A stretch of DNA of 64,000 nt. Origin: Alphaproteobacteria bacterium (GTDB taxonomy: Bacteria > Pseudomonadota > Alphaproteobacteria > Bin95). Positions 7,415 to 16,109 of this stretch are shown here, one piece after another. Position 1 is the stretch's first letter; each line of letters starts with the position of its first letter. A model generated the notes under the pieces. That model made no database searches. It saw only the letters and a list, made by a program, of their open reading frames with translations, and was not told where the DNA came from. The position numbers were made by a program, and so were the translations under genes. The DNA lies in NCBI GenBank assembly GCA_020638555.1, contig JACKII010000005.1, forward strand, positions 258,156-322,155, given 5' to 3'.

Positions 7415-7851
7415 CGCGGTTCTATCCGGACGCGGTTCCGGAATTTCCGCACGAGCCGACGCGCGAGCGGTTTGCGATCCAAAGCATCGGCCGCGGCATG
7501 GGGGAGGGCGTGGTCGCGCTCACCCCCTTCCACGCTGGCGAGATCGTGTTCCGCTTCACCGGGTTCTTTTGCAGCGACATCACGCTCTTCACCTTGCAGG
7601 TGGAGCCGGGCGTCTATCTGCACGACCCCTATTTCATGGGCAAAATCCTGCATCGCTGCGATCCGAACTGCGATGTCGACATGGTGACCCGCACCTTCAC
7701 CGCCCGCCGCCGGATCTTGCCCGGCGACTGGGTGACGATGAACTACGAGCAGACCGAGGACCGGCTGTTCCGCCCCTTCACCTGCCATTGCGGCGAGCGC
7801 CCCTGCGAGGGCACCCTGCCGCACGAAATCAAGGGACGGCTGGTCGCCTGA
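7411..7851 (+). CDS. SET-domain protein, putative lysine methyltransferase
   Basis: A 146-residue minimal SET domain with a post-SET zinc motif. HRCDPNC (residues 81-87) matches the NHSCxPNC motif, WVTMNY ends in the catalytic-type Tyr112, and CHCGERPC supplies the post-SET C-x-C-x4-C. SET proteins transfer methyl groups from AdoMet to lysine side chains; bacterial examples are small and stand-alone. It overlaps the AdoMetDC-like gene by four bases (ATGA), so the two are almost certainly translated together. The pairing of two AdoMet-related folds is notable. The target protein is unknown. Confidence 0.75.
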   Translation: MTRFYPDAVPEFPHEPTRERFAIQSIGRGMGEGVVALTPFHAGEIVFRFTGFFCSDITLFTLQVEPGVYLHDPYFMGKILHRCDPNCDVDMVTRTFTARRRILPGDWVTMNYEQTEDRLFRPFTCHCGERPCEGTLPHEIKGRLVA

Positions 7852-8172
7852 CCGCCCCCCCAATCCCCGCGCCCCCATCGCCCAAGCCGGGCGGTGGGGG
7901 CAAGGCCGTTTGCGCTACTCCGATGCGCGCAAATACCGCCGCGACGGGCGGCATCGTCCCATGGATTCGCGACCGCCATACTCCTAAACAGGTTGGAACG
8001 GCACGGTTGCGGTTGGACATCGCGGAGTTCCGCCATATCTCCAGCCAAGGCGCTTGCCCCTTGCATGCGACAACCTGTACCTTTTGCTACGTTGCGATAG
8101 GGGTCCGGCCATGCTCTGATCGCATGGCTCCTATGCATCTTTTCGATAACACACCGGAAGTGTGAGGCTGAA
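7852..8172. other. 321-bp intergenic region, no gene
   Basis: The first 60 bases are C/G-rich and include ATCGCCCAAGCC, which also occurs in the 16-bp array at 22036-22051. The rest becomes less GC-rich toward the stress-protein gene and presumably carries its promoter. I see no convincing -35/-10 pair. ACACCGGAAGTGT just before the gene is a short palindrome. Confidence 0.4.
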
Positions 8173-8991
8173 ATGAAGGCGATTTTGGTGCCGCTTAGCG
8201 AAACGTCCGGCATGCCCTCCATGGTGCGGTGTGCGACACTGGTCGGCGCGCGCTTCGAGAGTTTTATCGAAGGCGCCTATATCCGCGCCGAACCGAGCGT
8301 CATCCTGGCCAGCGACGATACCGGCGCGACGACGCCGGCGCTGATCGAGAGTTTCGAGCGCGAGGACATGGCCCGCGCCGAGCGCCTGCAACAGCAATTC
8401 CTCTCCGCCTGCCGGGACCAGGGCACCGGCAGCCAGGCGCTGGTCACCGAGATCAGTGGCGTCGGCGGCGGCCTGGGCGGCTATGGCCGGCTGTTCGACC
8501 TGATCGTCGTCGGCCGTCCCGGCCGCGAGGCGGACAGCCCGCCGATGACCACGCTGGAAACCGCCCTGTTCGACACCGGCCGCGTGCTGCTGATCGCACC
8601 GCCGCAGGCGCCGGCCTCGGTCGGGCGCAATGTGGTGATCGCCTGGAACGGCTCCAGCGAAACCGCGCGCACCATTGCGCTGTCGAAGGCGCTGCTGCGC
8701 CATGCCGAAAAGGTCACCGTCGTCACCGTCGACACCGGCGTCGTCACCGGCCCGGACGGCGGCGGGATCGTGACCTATCTGGAGCGGAGCGGCATCAAGG
8801 CCGAGCGCGACGACGTCGCCGCCGGCAGCCGCGGCGCCGGCGAGGCCATGCTGGACGAGGCGCAAAAGCTGGGCGCGGACCTGCTGGTCAAGGGCGGCTA
8901 CACCCGCTCGCGCCTGCGCCAGACGATTTTCGGCGGCCCCACCAGCCACATCCTGGCCAACGCCGAGATACCGGTCATCATGGCGCATTAA
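8173..8991 (+). CDS. Universal stress protein, tandem UspA domains
   Basis: A 272-residue protein with two UspA-type domains. The N-terminal copy (about 1-145) begins MKAILVPLSE but lacks a clear ATP motif. The C-terminal copy (about 150-272) begins VVIAWNGSSETARTI and ends with GGYTRSRLRQTIFGGPTS, the G-x2-G-x9-G-(S/T) nucleotide-binding loop. Such proteins are cytoplasmic and are often induced by energy or oxygen stress. It stands alone between longer spacers. Which domain binds ATP is an inference from the motif. Confidence 0.85.
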   Translation: MKAILVPLSETSGMPSMVRCATLVGARFESFIEGAYIRAEPSVILASDDTGATTPALIESFEREDMARAERLQQQFLSACRDQGTGSQALVTEISGVGGGLGGYGRLFDLIVVGRPGREADSPPMTTLETALFDTGRVLLIAPPQAPASVGRNVVIAWNGSSETARTIALSKALLRHAEKVTVVTVDTGVVTGPDGGGIVTYLERSGIKAERDDVAAGSRGAGEAMLDEAQKLGADLLVKGGYTRSRLRQTIFGGPTSHILANAEIPVIMAH

Positions 8992-9057
8992 ACGCCTCCG
9001 GCCCGCTGGGGTAGGGTTCGCCCGCAATCCTGCCCCGCGCCTTCGGAGGCCCGTTTC

Positions 9058-10269
9058 ATGGCTCGCACCACCGTTCCGCCCACGGGCCGCGGCCCGGACA
9101 ACGCGCCGGGCCTGGCCCGGTTGCGCCGGCCGATCGTCGAGATGCCGCCACACCTGATCGGCGAGGTGGCGCGGCTCGGCATCGGCCAAAAGGACATCAT
9201 CCCGCTCTGGTACGGCGAAAGCGATGTGCCGACCCCGGCCTTCATCGCCGACGCCGCCTATGCCGCCATGCAGGCGGGCGAGACCTTCTACACCCACAAG
9301 CTGGGCCTGCCGGAACTGCGCGAGGCCCTGGGAACCTACCTTTCCGGCCTCTACCGCAGGCCGGTCGCGGCCGAGCGGGTGACGGTGACCACGTCCGGCA
9401 TGAACGCGATCATGCTGGCGCTGATGGCGATCCTGGACGCCGGCGACAACATGGTGCTGGTCGACCCGGTCTGGCCCAATTGCGAGCAATCGGCCCTGGC
9501 CATGGGCGCGTCCGTCACCCGCGTCTCGCTGGAGCAGCAAAACGGCGTCTGGCAGCTGGACACCCAGGCGGTGATGGACGCCTGCGGCGCGCGCACCCGC
9601 GCCATCTTCGTCAACTCGCCCGGCAACCCGACCGGCTGGATGATGGAAAGCGAGCAGCAGCAGGCCCTGCTGGACTTCGCCCGCGAGCGCGGCCTCTGGA
9701 TCGTCGCCGACGAGGTCTACAGCCGGCTGGTTTATGACCGGCCGGTGGCCCCGTCCTTCCTGGACCTGGCCGGGCCGGACGATCCGGTGATCGGCATCAA
9801 CAGCTTCTCCAAGGCCTGGGCCATGACCGGCTGGCGCATGGGCTGGATGGTGACGCCGGTCTGGGTGACCGATGCGCTGTTCAGCATGATCGAATACCAC
9901 ACCGCCTGCGTGCCGCCCTTCCTGCAAAAGGCCGGCCTCGCCGCGATCACGCAAGGCGAGCCCTTCGTGGCCGACATGGTGGCGCGCTGCCGCGCCGGGC
10001 GCGAGGCGATGGTGCCGGCGCTGCAAGCGATGGACCGGGTCCATATCGACCCGCCGCGCGCCGCCTTCTATGCCTTCTGCAAGGTCGACGGCATGACCGA
10101 CAGCCTGGCCTTCGCCAAGGATTTGTTCCGCAAGACCAAGGTCGGCGTCGCCCCCGGCAGCAGCTTCGGCCCCGGCGGCGAGGGCTGGCTCAGGCTCTGC
10201 TTCGCCCAGGATCCGCAGCGCCTGACGACCGCCATGGAACGGCTGGCCGATTACCTGAAGGCGGGCTGA
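9058..10269 (+). CDS. PLP-dependent aminotransferase, class I/II
   Basis: A 403-residue fold-type I aminotransferase. FSKAWAMTGWRMGW contains the Schiff-base lysine (about residue 252), NSPGNPTG is the substrate and cofactor motif, and ADEVYSRLVY carries the conserved Asp and Tyr. It is the aspartate/aromatic aminotransferase type that moves amino groups between amino acids and 2-oxo acids. GGAGG at 9045-9049 sets ATG 9058. The gene is followed by a pair of palindromic repeat elements and by convergent transcription. Substrate specificity is not determined. Confidence 0.88.
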   Translation: MARTTVPPTGRGPDNAPGLARLRRPIVEMPPHLIGEVARLGIGQKDIIPLWYGESDVPTPAFIADAAYAAMQAGETFYTHKLGLPELREALGTYLSGLYRRPVAAERVTVTTSGMNAIMLALMAILDAGDNMVLVDPVWPNCEQSALAMGASVTRVSLEQQNGVWQLDTQAVMDACGARTRAIFVNSPGNPTGWMMESEQQQALLDFARERGLWIVADEVYSRLVYDRPVAPSFLDLAGPDDPVIGINSFSKAWAMTGWRMGWMVTPVWVTDALFSMIEYHTACVPPFLQKAGLAAITQGEPFVADMVARCRAGREAMVPALQAMDRVHIDPPRAAFYAFCKVDGMTDSLAFAKDLFRKTKVGVAPGSSFGPGGEGWLRLCFAQDPQRLTTAMERLADYLKAG

Positions 10270-10280
10270 CGCCACCACTA

Positions 10281-10425
10281 TTCCCCGGAGCCTGCGGAGC
10301 AGGCATCCGGGGCCGGTGTCATCCTTCGAACACCGCCACCGCCCGTGTTCGCGAGAGCGAGCGGCCCCGGATCGGCGCTCCGCACCGTCCGGGGTACAGG
10401 CCCGTTCCGCACCGTCCGGGGTACA
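10281..10425. repeat. Palindromic intergenic element, copy 1
   Basis: Left hairpin 10283-10312: CCCCGGA, stem GCCTGC, loop GGA, stem GCAGGC, TCCGGGG. Centre with GAACACCG and GTGTTCGCGAG. Right hairpin in inverse orientation 10365-10394. The outer part of the right arm is duplicated at about 10404-10425. An 18-bp tail GGGCTCGCCCTCGGCCGG follows at 10435-10452. Confidence 0.9.
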
Positions 10426-10490
10426 TAGCGTCTTGGGCTCGCCCTCGGCCGGCTAACAGCGCCGCCAATCCCCGTCGGGACCGCAGCCAC

Positions 10491-10638
10491 TGTTTCCCGG
10501 ACGGTGCGGAGCGCCGATCCGGGACCGGTGTCTTCATCCGAACACCGCCACCGCCCGTGTTCGCGAGAGCGAGCGGCCCCGGCTCCCCGCTCCGCGGCGG
10601 CCGGGGTACAGAAGCGCGTCGGGCTCGCCCTCGGCCGG
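10491..10638. repeat. Palindromic intergenic element, copy 2, with tail
   Basis: Second element of the family beside copy 1. The left hairpin lies at about 10495-10522 and the right arm is a variant ending at 10610. The same 18-bp tail as copy 1 recurs at 10621-10638, directly before the stop of the CoA-binding gene, so element plus tail have been duplicated as a unit. Confidence 0.9.
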
Positions 10639-10639
10639 A

Positions 10640-11122
10640 TCAGGCCAGCTTGCGCCGCTTCGATGAGATCACGCGGGAATTGACGCCGTTCCAGGACAAT
10701 TCCCCGTTCAGGCGCGCGTATTCGATCTTGGGGCAGCGGTCCATGACCACGTCGAGGCCGGCCGCCTCGGCGCGGGCGGCGGCCGCGTCGTTGCGGACGG
10801 TGAGTTGCATCCACACGGTCTTGGCGCCGTGGGCGATGGCCTCGTCCGTGATCGGACTCGCCGCCTCGGAAGCGCGGAAAATGTCGACCATGTCCACCGT
10901 CTCCGGCAGGTCGGCGAGGCTGGCATAGACCGGCTCGTCCAGAATGGTCTCGCCCACCGCGCGCGGGTTCACCGGATAGACCTTGTAGCCCTTGGTTTGC
11001 AGATACTTCATCACGAAATAGCTGGGCCGGTTCCAGTTCGGCGAGGCGCCGACCATGGCGACGGTCTTGGTGCCGTTCAGCACCCGCTTCAGATAGGCGT
11101 CGGCATAGGTGTCGTGGTTCAT
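10640..11122 (-). CDS. CoA-binding domain protein (YccU-like)
   Basis: A 160-residue single-domain Rossmann protein of the CoA-binding family. TVAMVGASPNWNRPSYFVMKY near the N-terminus is the nucleotide-binding loop, YKVYPVNPR is the family-typical strand, and GAKTVWMQLTVRND and VMDRCPKIEY complete the fold. The family binds CoA or a similar nucleotide; its cellular role is poorly known. It is transcribed towards the repeat pair. A 40-base gap separates it from the upstream SDR gene on the same strand, so the two may share a transcript. Confidence 0.85.
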   Translation of the reverse strand: MNHDTYADAYLKRVLNGTKTVAMVGASPNWNRPSYFVMKYLQTKGYKVYPVNPRAVGETILDEPVYASLADLPETVDMVDIFRASEAASPITDEAIAHGAKTVWMQLTVRNDAAAARAEAAGLDVVMDRCPKIEYARLNGELSWNGVNSRVISSKRRKLA

Positions 11123-11165
11123 ACGGTCCGGGTCCTGGCGAAATGGGAGGGGGCGGGCGGTGCGT

Positions 11166-11942
11166 CTAGCCGATGCTGCCGCCGTCGACCCGCAACGTGG
11201 TGCCGGTGGTAAAGCTGGACGCGTCGGAGGCGAAATACAAGGCCGCGCCGACGATCTCGTTCGGCTGGCCGCCGCGCTTCAGGGCGATGCGCGTGGCGGC
11301 GCGCTCGGCAAAGGCCTCGGAATGGAACCAGCCGACGGAAATGTCCGTGTCGAACGGGCCGGGGATGATGCAGTTCACCCGCACCTTCGGCCCGTATTCC
11401 TGGGCAAAGGTGGCGGTCATGTGGTTCAGCGCCGCCTTGGCCGCGCCATAGGGGGCGGTGGTGCGGTTCGGGTTCACGCTGGCGGTGGAACTGACATTGA
11501 TGATCGAGCCACCCTCGCCCGCCGCCATGCGCTTGCCGACCATGGCCATGGCGCGGAACGGGCCTTTCAGATTGACGCTGAACACCTTGTCGAACAGGTC
11601 CTCGCCCACATCGTCCAGCGAGGGGTAGAGTGGCGACAGGCCGGCATTGTTCACCAGCACGTCGACGCGGCCGAAATGCTCGTAGGCGGCCTCGACCATG
11701 GCTTCCACCTGGCTCCAGTCGCCGACATTGGCGGCATGGGGAAAGGCGCGACGGCCGGTCTGGGCGCGAATTTCGTCCGCCAGTTCCTCGCACTGGGCCA
11801 GCTTGCGGCTGGCGATCATCACGTCGGCGCCGGCCTGGGCGAAGGCGCGCACCATTTCGCGCCCCAGGCCGCGGCTGCCGCCGGTGACGAGCGCGACCTT
11901 GCCGGAGAGGTCGAAAAGCCGGTTCGCGGTGTAGTCTCGCAT
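11166..11942 (-). CDS. Short-chain dehydrogenase/reductase (SDR)
   Basis: A 258-residue classical SDR. It has TGGSRGLG (residues 20-27) for NAD(P) binding, NNAG (98-101), a catalytic Ser at about 151, Y165-x3-K169, and a C-terminal TTGTTLRVDGG segment. These enzymes oxidise or reduce alcohols and ketones, often in acyl-CoA or polyol metabolism. The start is placed at ATG 11942, with AAAGGA upstream; the frame stays open further upstream but lacks conserved sequence there. It diverges from the CoA ligase across 112 bases. Substrate unknown. Confidence 0.9.
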   Translation of the reverse strand: MRDYTANRLFDLSGKVALVTGGSRGLGREMVRAFAQAGADVMIASRKLAQCEELADEIRAQTGRRAFPHAANVGDWSQVEAMVEAAYEHFGRVDVLVNNAGLSPLYPSLDDVGEDLFDKVFSVNLKGPFRAMAMVGKRMAAGEGGSIINVSSTASVNPNRTTAPYGAAKAALNHMTATFAQEYGPKVRVNCIIPGPFDTDISVGWFHSEAFAERAATRIALKRGGQPNEIVGAALYFASDASSFTTGTTLRVDGGSIG

Positions 11943-12054
11943 GGTCGTTGCCGATCCTTTGGCGACGGAGGGATCTTGCCCGGCGGTTGGCTCTTGCCCG
12001 GCGCGGGCGCTAGGCTGCATCTTAGCCCAACCGGACGCCGAACGAGAGCCCAAG

Positions 12055-13704
12055 ATGAGCGACCAACTGCCGGACCACAGCCGCTGGACCCTGGTGCATC
12101 AGGTGCGGGACCAGGCCGCCGCACGCGGCGAACGGGTCTGGATCACGTTCGGCGACGGTGCGCCGGACCTGACCTATGCCGGCTTCGACCGCCGTTCCGA
12201 CGCGGTGGCCGCGGCGCTCGCCGCCCGCGGCATCGGCGAGGGCGACCGGGTGATGCTGCTGGTGAAGAACCGGGCGGAATTCCTGATCGCCATGATCGGC
12301 ACCATGAAATGCGGCGCGGTGGTCGTGCCCATCAACACCGAACTGCGCGGCGCCTTCCTGCAACACCAGTTGCAGAACAGCGCGCCGGGCCTGGTGATTG
12401 GCGAGGCCGGCCTGCTGGATGCCTTCAACGGCGTCGACCCCGGCAGCGCCCAGCCGGGCCATCTGGTGGTGGTGGCGGGCGACGCCCCGTCCGCGCCGCC
12501 GCCCGCCCTCGCCTCGGCGCGGGTCGAGACCTGGGCGGCGTTCGAGGCGAGCGGCACCGCTGCGTCACCGCCGGATTTCACGCCCACCAAGGACACGATC
12601 GCCGGCATCATGTACACCAGCGGCACCACCGGCCCGGCCAAGGGCGTGTTGCTGCCGCACGGGCATTGCTATCTGTTCGGCGCCGGCTCGAACGGCGCGA
12701 CGGGCCTCGCGGCGGACGACGTCTATTACGTCTCCATGCCGGTGTTCCACGTCAACGGCCTGTTCATCCAGGTGATGGCGGCGCATCTGGCCGGCGCGCG
12801 GGTGCATCTGGTCGAGCGGTTCAGCCCGAACCGCTGGCTGGACGAGGTGATCGCCTGCGGCGCCACCATCACCAACCTGCTGGGCGTGATGCCGGAATTC
12901 GTGTTCAACACCGCGCCCGGCCCGCGCGACCGGGACCACGGCCTGCGGCTGATCATGGCGGTGCCGATCTCGAAGGAATGGGGCCAGGCCTTCGAGGACC
13001 GGTTCGGCGTGCGCTTCCTGCAAGGCTTCGGCATGACCGAATGCGGCATGCCGGTCTGGGGGGACCGGCACGACCGCGAGCCGGTGATCGGCGGCTGCGC
13101 CGGCTATCCGCAGACCGAGCATTTCGAGGTCCGCATCGGCGATCCCGAGACCGACGACCCGCTGCCGGCGGGCGAAGTGGGCGAATTGCTGATCCGGCCC
13201 AACATCCCTGGCTGCTTTTCCGCCGGCTATTACAACATGCCGGAACGCACGGTGGAGGCCTGGCGCAATCTCTGGTTCCACACCGGCGACGCCTGCCGCA
13301 TGGATGAGCGCGGCCGCGTCCATTACATCGACCGGATCAAGGACTGCATCCGCCGCCGCGGCGAGAACATCTCCGCCTTCGAGGTGGAGCAGGTGCTGAA
13401 CGGCCATCCGCTGGTGGCCGAAAGCGCCGTCGTCGGCGTCCGGGTCGAAGGGGCCGGCGGCGAGGAAGAGGTGAAGGCGGTGATCGTGCCGGCGGCGGGG
13501 CAGCCGCGGGTCGACTGCGTCGCCCTGCTCGACTATTGCGCCGAGCGCATGCCGCGCTATGCGGTGCCCCGCTTCGTCGCCTTCATCGCCGCCCTCGACA
13601 AGACGGCCTCGGGCAAGCTGCGCAAGGGCGACCTGCGCGACGCCGGCGTCACGGCCGAAACCTGGGACCGGGAGAGCGTCGGCTACACGCTGGCCCGGCG
13701 GTAG
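12055..13704 (+). CDS. AMP-forming acyl-CoA ligase (CaiC-like)
   Basis: A 549-residue ANL-superfamily ligase that activates a carboxylic acid to its CoA thioester through an acyl-adenylate. The P-loop YTSGTTGPAKGV is canonical, GFGMTECGM is the A5-type motif, the hinge region HTGDACRMDERGRVHYIDR is intact, and the C-terminal KTASGKLRKGDL carries the catalytic lysine. PVFHVNGL and the general layout recall crotonobetaine/carnitine-CoA ligases. It diverges from the SDR gene. A hairpin element follows the stop. The acid substrate is not predictable. Confidence 0.88.
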   Translation: MSDQLPDHSRWTLVHQVRDQAAARGERVWITFGDGAPDLTYAGFDRRSDAVAAALAARGIGEGDRVMLLVKNRAEFLIAMIGTMKCGAVVVPINTELRGAFLQHQLQNSAPGLVIGEAGLLDAFNGVDPGSAQPGHLVVVAGDAPSAPPPALASARVETWAAFEASGTAASPPDFTPTKDTIAGIMYTSGTTGPAKGVLLPHGHCYLFGAGSNGATGLAADDVYYVSMPVFHVNGLFIQVMAAHLAGARVHLVERFSPNRWLDEVIACGATITNLLGVMPEFVFNTAPGPRDRDHGLRLIMAVPISKEWGQAFEDRFGVRFLQGFGMTECGMPVWGDRHDREPVIGGCAGYPQTEHFEVRIGDPETDDPLPAGEVGELLIRPNIPGCFSAGYYNMPERTVEAWRNLWFHTGDACRMDERGRVHYIDRIKDCIRRRGENISAFEVEQVLNGHPLVAESAVVGVRVEGAGGEEEVKAVIVPAAGQPRVDCVALLDYCAERMPRYAVPRFVAFIAALDKTASGKLRKGDLRDAGVTAETWDRESVGYTLARR

Positions 13705-13734
13705 GGACGCGTGCACCCCGGCCATCGCAGCGGG

Positions 13735-13882
13735 TGTTTCCCGGCCGAGCCGGAGGCGAGAGCCGGGACCGGTTGGCGGGAACGAACACCGGCGCGGGCG
13801 GTATTCGGATGAAGACACCGGCCCCGGATCGGCGCTCCGCACCGTCCGGGGAACAGCGGCGCTCCGCACCGTCCGGGGAACA
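13735..13882. repeat. Palindromic intergenic element, copy 3
   Basis: The left hairpin is a variant (CCGGCCGAGCC, GGA loop, GGCGAGAGCCGG). The right hairpin matches the common arm and is partly duplicated: GCTCCGCACCGTCCGGGG occurs twice, ending at about 13852 and 13879. It sits right after the CoA ligase. Confidence 0.88.
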
Positions 13883-13936
13883 AGCGCCAAGGGAGAAAGG
13901 CGGGCCCGGGCGCTTTCGGCACGGGTTGCCCCCTCT

Positions 13937-13950
13937 CCCGCTTCCGCGGG
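13937..13950. repeat. Short hairpin CCCGC-TTCC-GCGGG (second repeat family)
   Basis: A perfect 5-bp stem within CTCTCCCGCTTCCGCGGGGACAGGG-type sequence. It resembles the arms of the longer inverted repeat at 26505-26620 and the hairpin at 38317-38334. Confidence 0.5.
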
Positions 13951-13989
13951 GACAGGGAAGATGGGGTGCCAGCGGGGAAAGAACCCGCT

Positions 13990-14295
13990 CTATAGCACTT
14001 GCTTGATGCCGACCACCTCGCGGGTGCGCACCACCCGGCTCTGCCAGACCCGGTCGAATTCGGCGATCAGGGCCTTGATGGCGTCGCCGGAGGTCGCGGC
14101 CCGGGCCGCTGCCAGGTCCGGGAATTCGTAGAGGGCGATGTGCACGCCGGGGGTGACATCGCTCCAGCCCCGCCGGGCGGACAGGGTGGCGAAGGCCCGC
14201 TTGGCGTCGGGCAGATGCTCGGTTTCGTACCAGTGGTCGAAGGCCTCCCGGTCGGCTTCGGACACCTCGGCGCGGACGATGAGATAGGCGGTCAT
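13990..14295 (-). CDS. Small dimeric alpha/beta-barrel (ferredoxin-like fold) protein
   Basis: A 101-residue protein starting MTAYLIVRAEV. A strand, then DREAFDHWYETEHLPDA, then a second helical half ending in a basic C-terminus is the pattern of dimeric alpha-beta barrel proteins such as EthD, NIPSNAP and monooxygenase-like families. The H-W-Y-x-x-E-H-L-P motif is common in them. The ATG at 14295 begins the conserved part; the frame extends upstream without recognisable sequence. It is convergent with the CoA ligase and divergent from the luciferase-like gene. Function unknown, possibly a small cofactor-free oxygenase or decarboxylase. Confidence 0.7.
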   Translation of the reverse strand: MTAYLIVRAEVSEADREAFDHWYETEHLPDAKRAFATLSARRGWSDVTPGVHIALYEFPDLAAARAATSGDAIKALIAEFDRVWQSRVVRTREVVGIKQVL

Positions 14296-14485
14296 GACGG
14301 CAATGCTTCCAGTCGGATCGGCAGGGCAAAGAGGGGCCAGTCTGCCGCCTCCGGCCGGGCGCGGACAAGCCCTGCGCACCGGGCAGCAAAATTGATACGC
14401 AATCTCTCGCATTCGTCGCCGTCGGCTGGCAGACTGCCGGGCGGAACCCTAGCATGGCGTCCCGCAACCACAGGAGGAAACGACC

Positions 14486-15589
14486 ATGAAATTCGGATTC
14501 TTCACCATGCCCTCGCATCCGCCGGAGCGGAGCCTGAAAGACGGGCACGATTTCGACCTGATGACCTTTCGCTGGCTCGACGAACTGGGCTTTTCCGAAA
14601 TCTGGATCGGCGAGCACCACACCGCCCCCTGGGAGCCCAACCCCACGCCGGACCTGTTGATCGCCCAGGCGCTGCGCGAGACCCAGAATATCCGCATCGG
14701 CCCCGGCGGCTTCCTGCTGCCCTATCATCATCCGGCAGAACTGGCGAACCGCGTCGCCATGCTGGACCATCTGTCCGAAGGCCGGCTGAATTTCGGCATC
14801 GCCGCCAGCGGCCTGCCCAGCGACTGGCAGTTGTTCAATGTCGACGGCATGAGCGGCCAGAACCGCGACATGACCCGCGAGGCGCTCGACATCATCCTGA
14901 AAATGTGGAGCGAGGACGAGTTCGACTTCAAGGGCAAATACTGGCACGTCACCAAGGGCGGCGAGATGTTCGGCTTCCTGCGCCCGCACATCAAGCCGGT
15001 GCAGAGCCCGCACCCGCCGATCGGCGTCGCCGGCCTCTCCAAGAATTCCGACACGCTGAAAATGGCGGGCGAGCATGGCTTCATGCCCATGAGCCTGAAC
15101 CTGAACCCCGCCTATGTCGGCAGCCATTGGGATGCGGTGGAGGAAGGCGCGCGCAAGTCCGGCCGCACGCCGGACCGGGGCGAGTGGCGCATGGTGCGCG
15201 AGATCTTCGTCGCCGAGACCGACGAAAAGGCGTGGGACCTAGCCGTCAACGGCATGATGGGCCGGATGATGAGCGAGTATTTCCTGCCGCTGCTCTCGAA
15301 TTTCGGCTTCCTGGAATACCTGAAGCACGACCCGAGCGTGCCCGACAGCGACGTGACGGCCGCCTATTGCGCCAAGCACAACTGGCTGGTCGGCTCGCCG
15401 GCCACGGTCGCCGAGAAGATCGAGCAGGTCTACGAAGACGTGGGCGGCTTCGGCCAGTTGCTGGTGTTCGGCTTCGACTATGCCGACAAGCCGGAGGTCT
15501 GGCGCAACTCGTTCGAGATGATCCAGAAGGAAGTGGCGCCGAAGGTCGCCCATCTCGACCCGTCGAACAAGTCGGTCGCGGCGGAATAG
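14486..15589 (+). CDS. Luciferase-like flavin-dependent monooxygenase
   Basis: A 367-residue bacterial-luciferase-family TIM barrel. MKFGFFTMPSHPP opens the protein, IWIGEHHT and the N-P-T-P-D-L-L segment are typical, and LSEGRLNFGIAASGLPSDW is the flavin-site signature. The family uses FMNH2 and O2 to oxidise or cleave organic substrates and relies on a separate flavin reductase, none of which is adjacent. AGGAGG precedes ATG 14486. No substrate can be assigned. Confidence 0.88.
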   Translation: MKFGFFTMPSHPPERSLKDGHDFDLMTFRWLDELGFSEIWIGEHHTAPWEPNPTPDLLIAQALRETQNIRIGPGGFLLPYHHPAELANRVAMLDHLSEGRLNFGIAASGLPSDWQLFNVDGMSGQNRDMTREALDIILKMWSEDEFDFKGKYWHVTKGGEMFGFLRPHIKPVQSPHPPIGVAGLSKNSDTLKMAGEHGFMPMSLNLNPAYVGSHWDAVEEGARKSGRTPDRGEWRMVREIFVAETDEKAWDLAVNGMMGRMMSEYFLPLLSNFGFLEYLKHDPSVPDSDVTAAYCAKHNWLVGSPATVAEKIEQVYEDVGGFGQLLVFGFDYADKPEVWRNSFEMIQKEVAPKVAHLDPSNKSVAAE

Positions 15590-15606
15590 GCGCCCAATCG
15601 CACCTC

Positions 15607-15752
15607 ATCCCCGGACGGCGCGGAGCGCCGATCCGGGGCCGGTCGCTCTCGCGAACATAGACGATGGCGATGTTCGATGAAGGACACCGATCCCGGATGC
15701 CCGCTCCGCGGGCTCCGGGAAACAGCTTCCGCTCCGCGGGCTCCGGGAAACA
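15607..15752. repeat. Palindromic intergenic element, copy 4
   Basis: The left hairpin is CCCCGGACGGCGC, GGA, GCGCCGATCCGGGG. The right arm read in reverse is CCGGAGCCCGC, GGA, GCGGGCATCCGG, a perfect stem with compensatory changes. The distal right arm is repeated once (about 15729-15752). It lies between the luciferase-like gene and the DUF1272 gene, whose 3' ends converge. Confidence 0.9.
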
Positions 15753-15776
15753 TCGGCGCCACACCGGCGAAAGCCG

Positions 15777-16085
15777 TCAGCGGTCCGCGGGAGCCGTGTC
15801 CTTCAGGGCAGCGACGAAGGCGGCGATGGCCGCCTTGTCGTGCTTCGGATGCACCCGCTCGGCCTGTGGCGGCTGGTGCGTGCGGCTCACGCCGGGGCGA
15901 TGCGCCCGCGCCGGGCGGATCGGGCGCAGCGAGAAGCCGCCGCCGCAGTTGGGGCAGACATTGTGCAGGTGCCGCTCGACGCAATCGGCGCAGAAGGTGC
16001 ACTCATAACTGCAAATCATCGCATCCGCCGCCTCGGGCGGCAGATCCTTGTCGCAGTATTCGCAGTTCGGGCGCAGTTGCAGCAT
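15777..16085 (-). CDS. DUF1272 cysteine-rich zinc-binding protein
   Basis: A 102-residue protein. The first 52 residues match DUF1272: LRPNCEYCDKDLPP, then CSYECTFCADCVE, then NVCPNCGGGF, giving paired cysteines that should hold two zinc ions in a treble-clef or RING-like arrangement. The C-terminal half is basic and then alanine-rich without a known domain. It is the last gene of the minus-strand run from purC and lies 24 bases after the glutaredoxin stop. The molecular role of the family is not established. Confidence 0.85.
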   Translation of the reverse strand: MLQLRPNCEYCDKDLPPEAADAMICSYECTFCADCVERHLHNVCPNCGGGFSLRPIRPARAHRPGVSRTHQPPQAERVHPKHDKAAIAAFVAALKDTAPADR

Positions 16086-16109
16086 GGGGAACCGCCGCGC
16101 CCGGCCGGG

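Noticed and set aside
10281..10638. CRISPR array
   Set aside because: The repeats are long palindromes of unequal spacing with no regular spacers and no cas genes.
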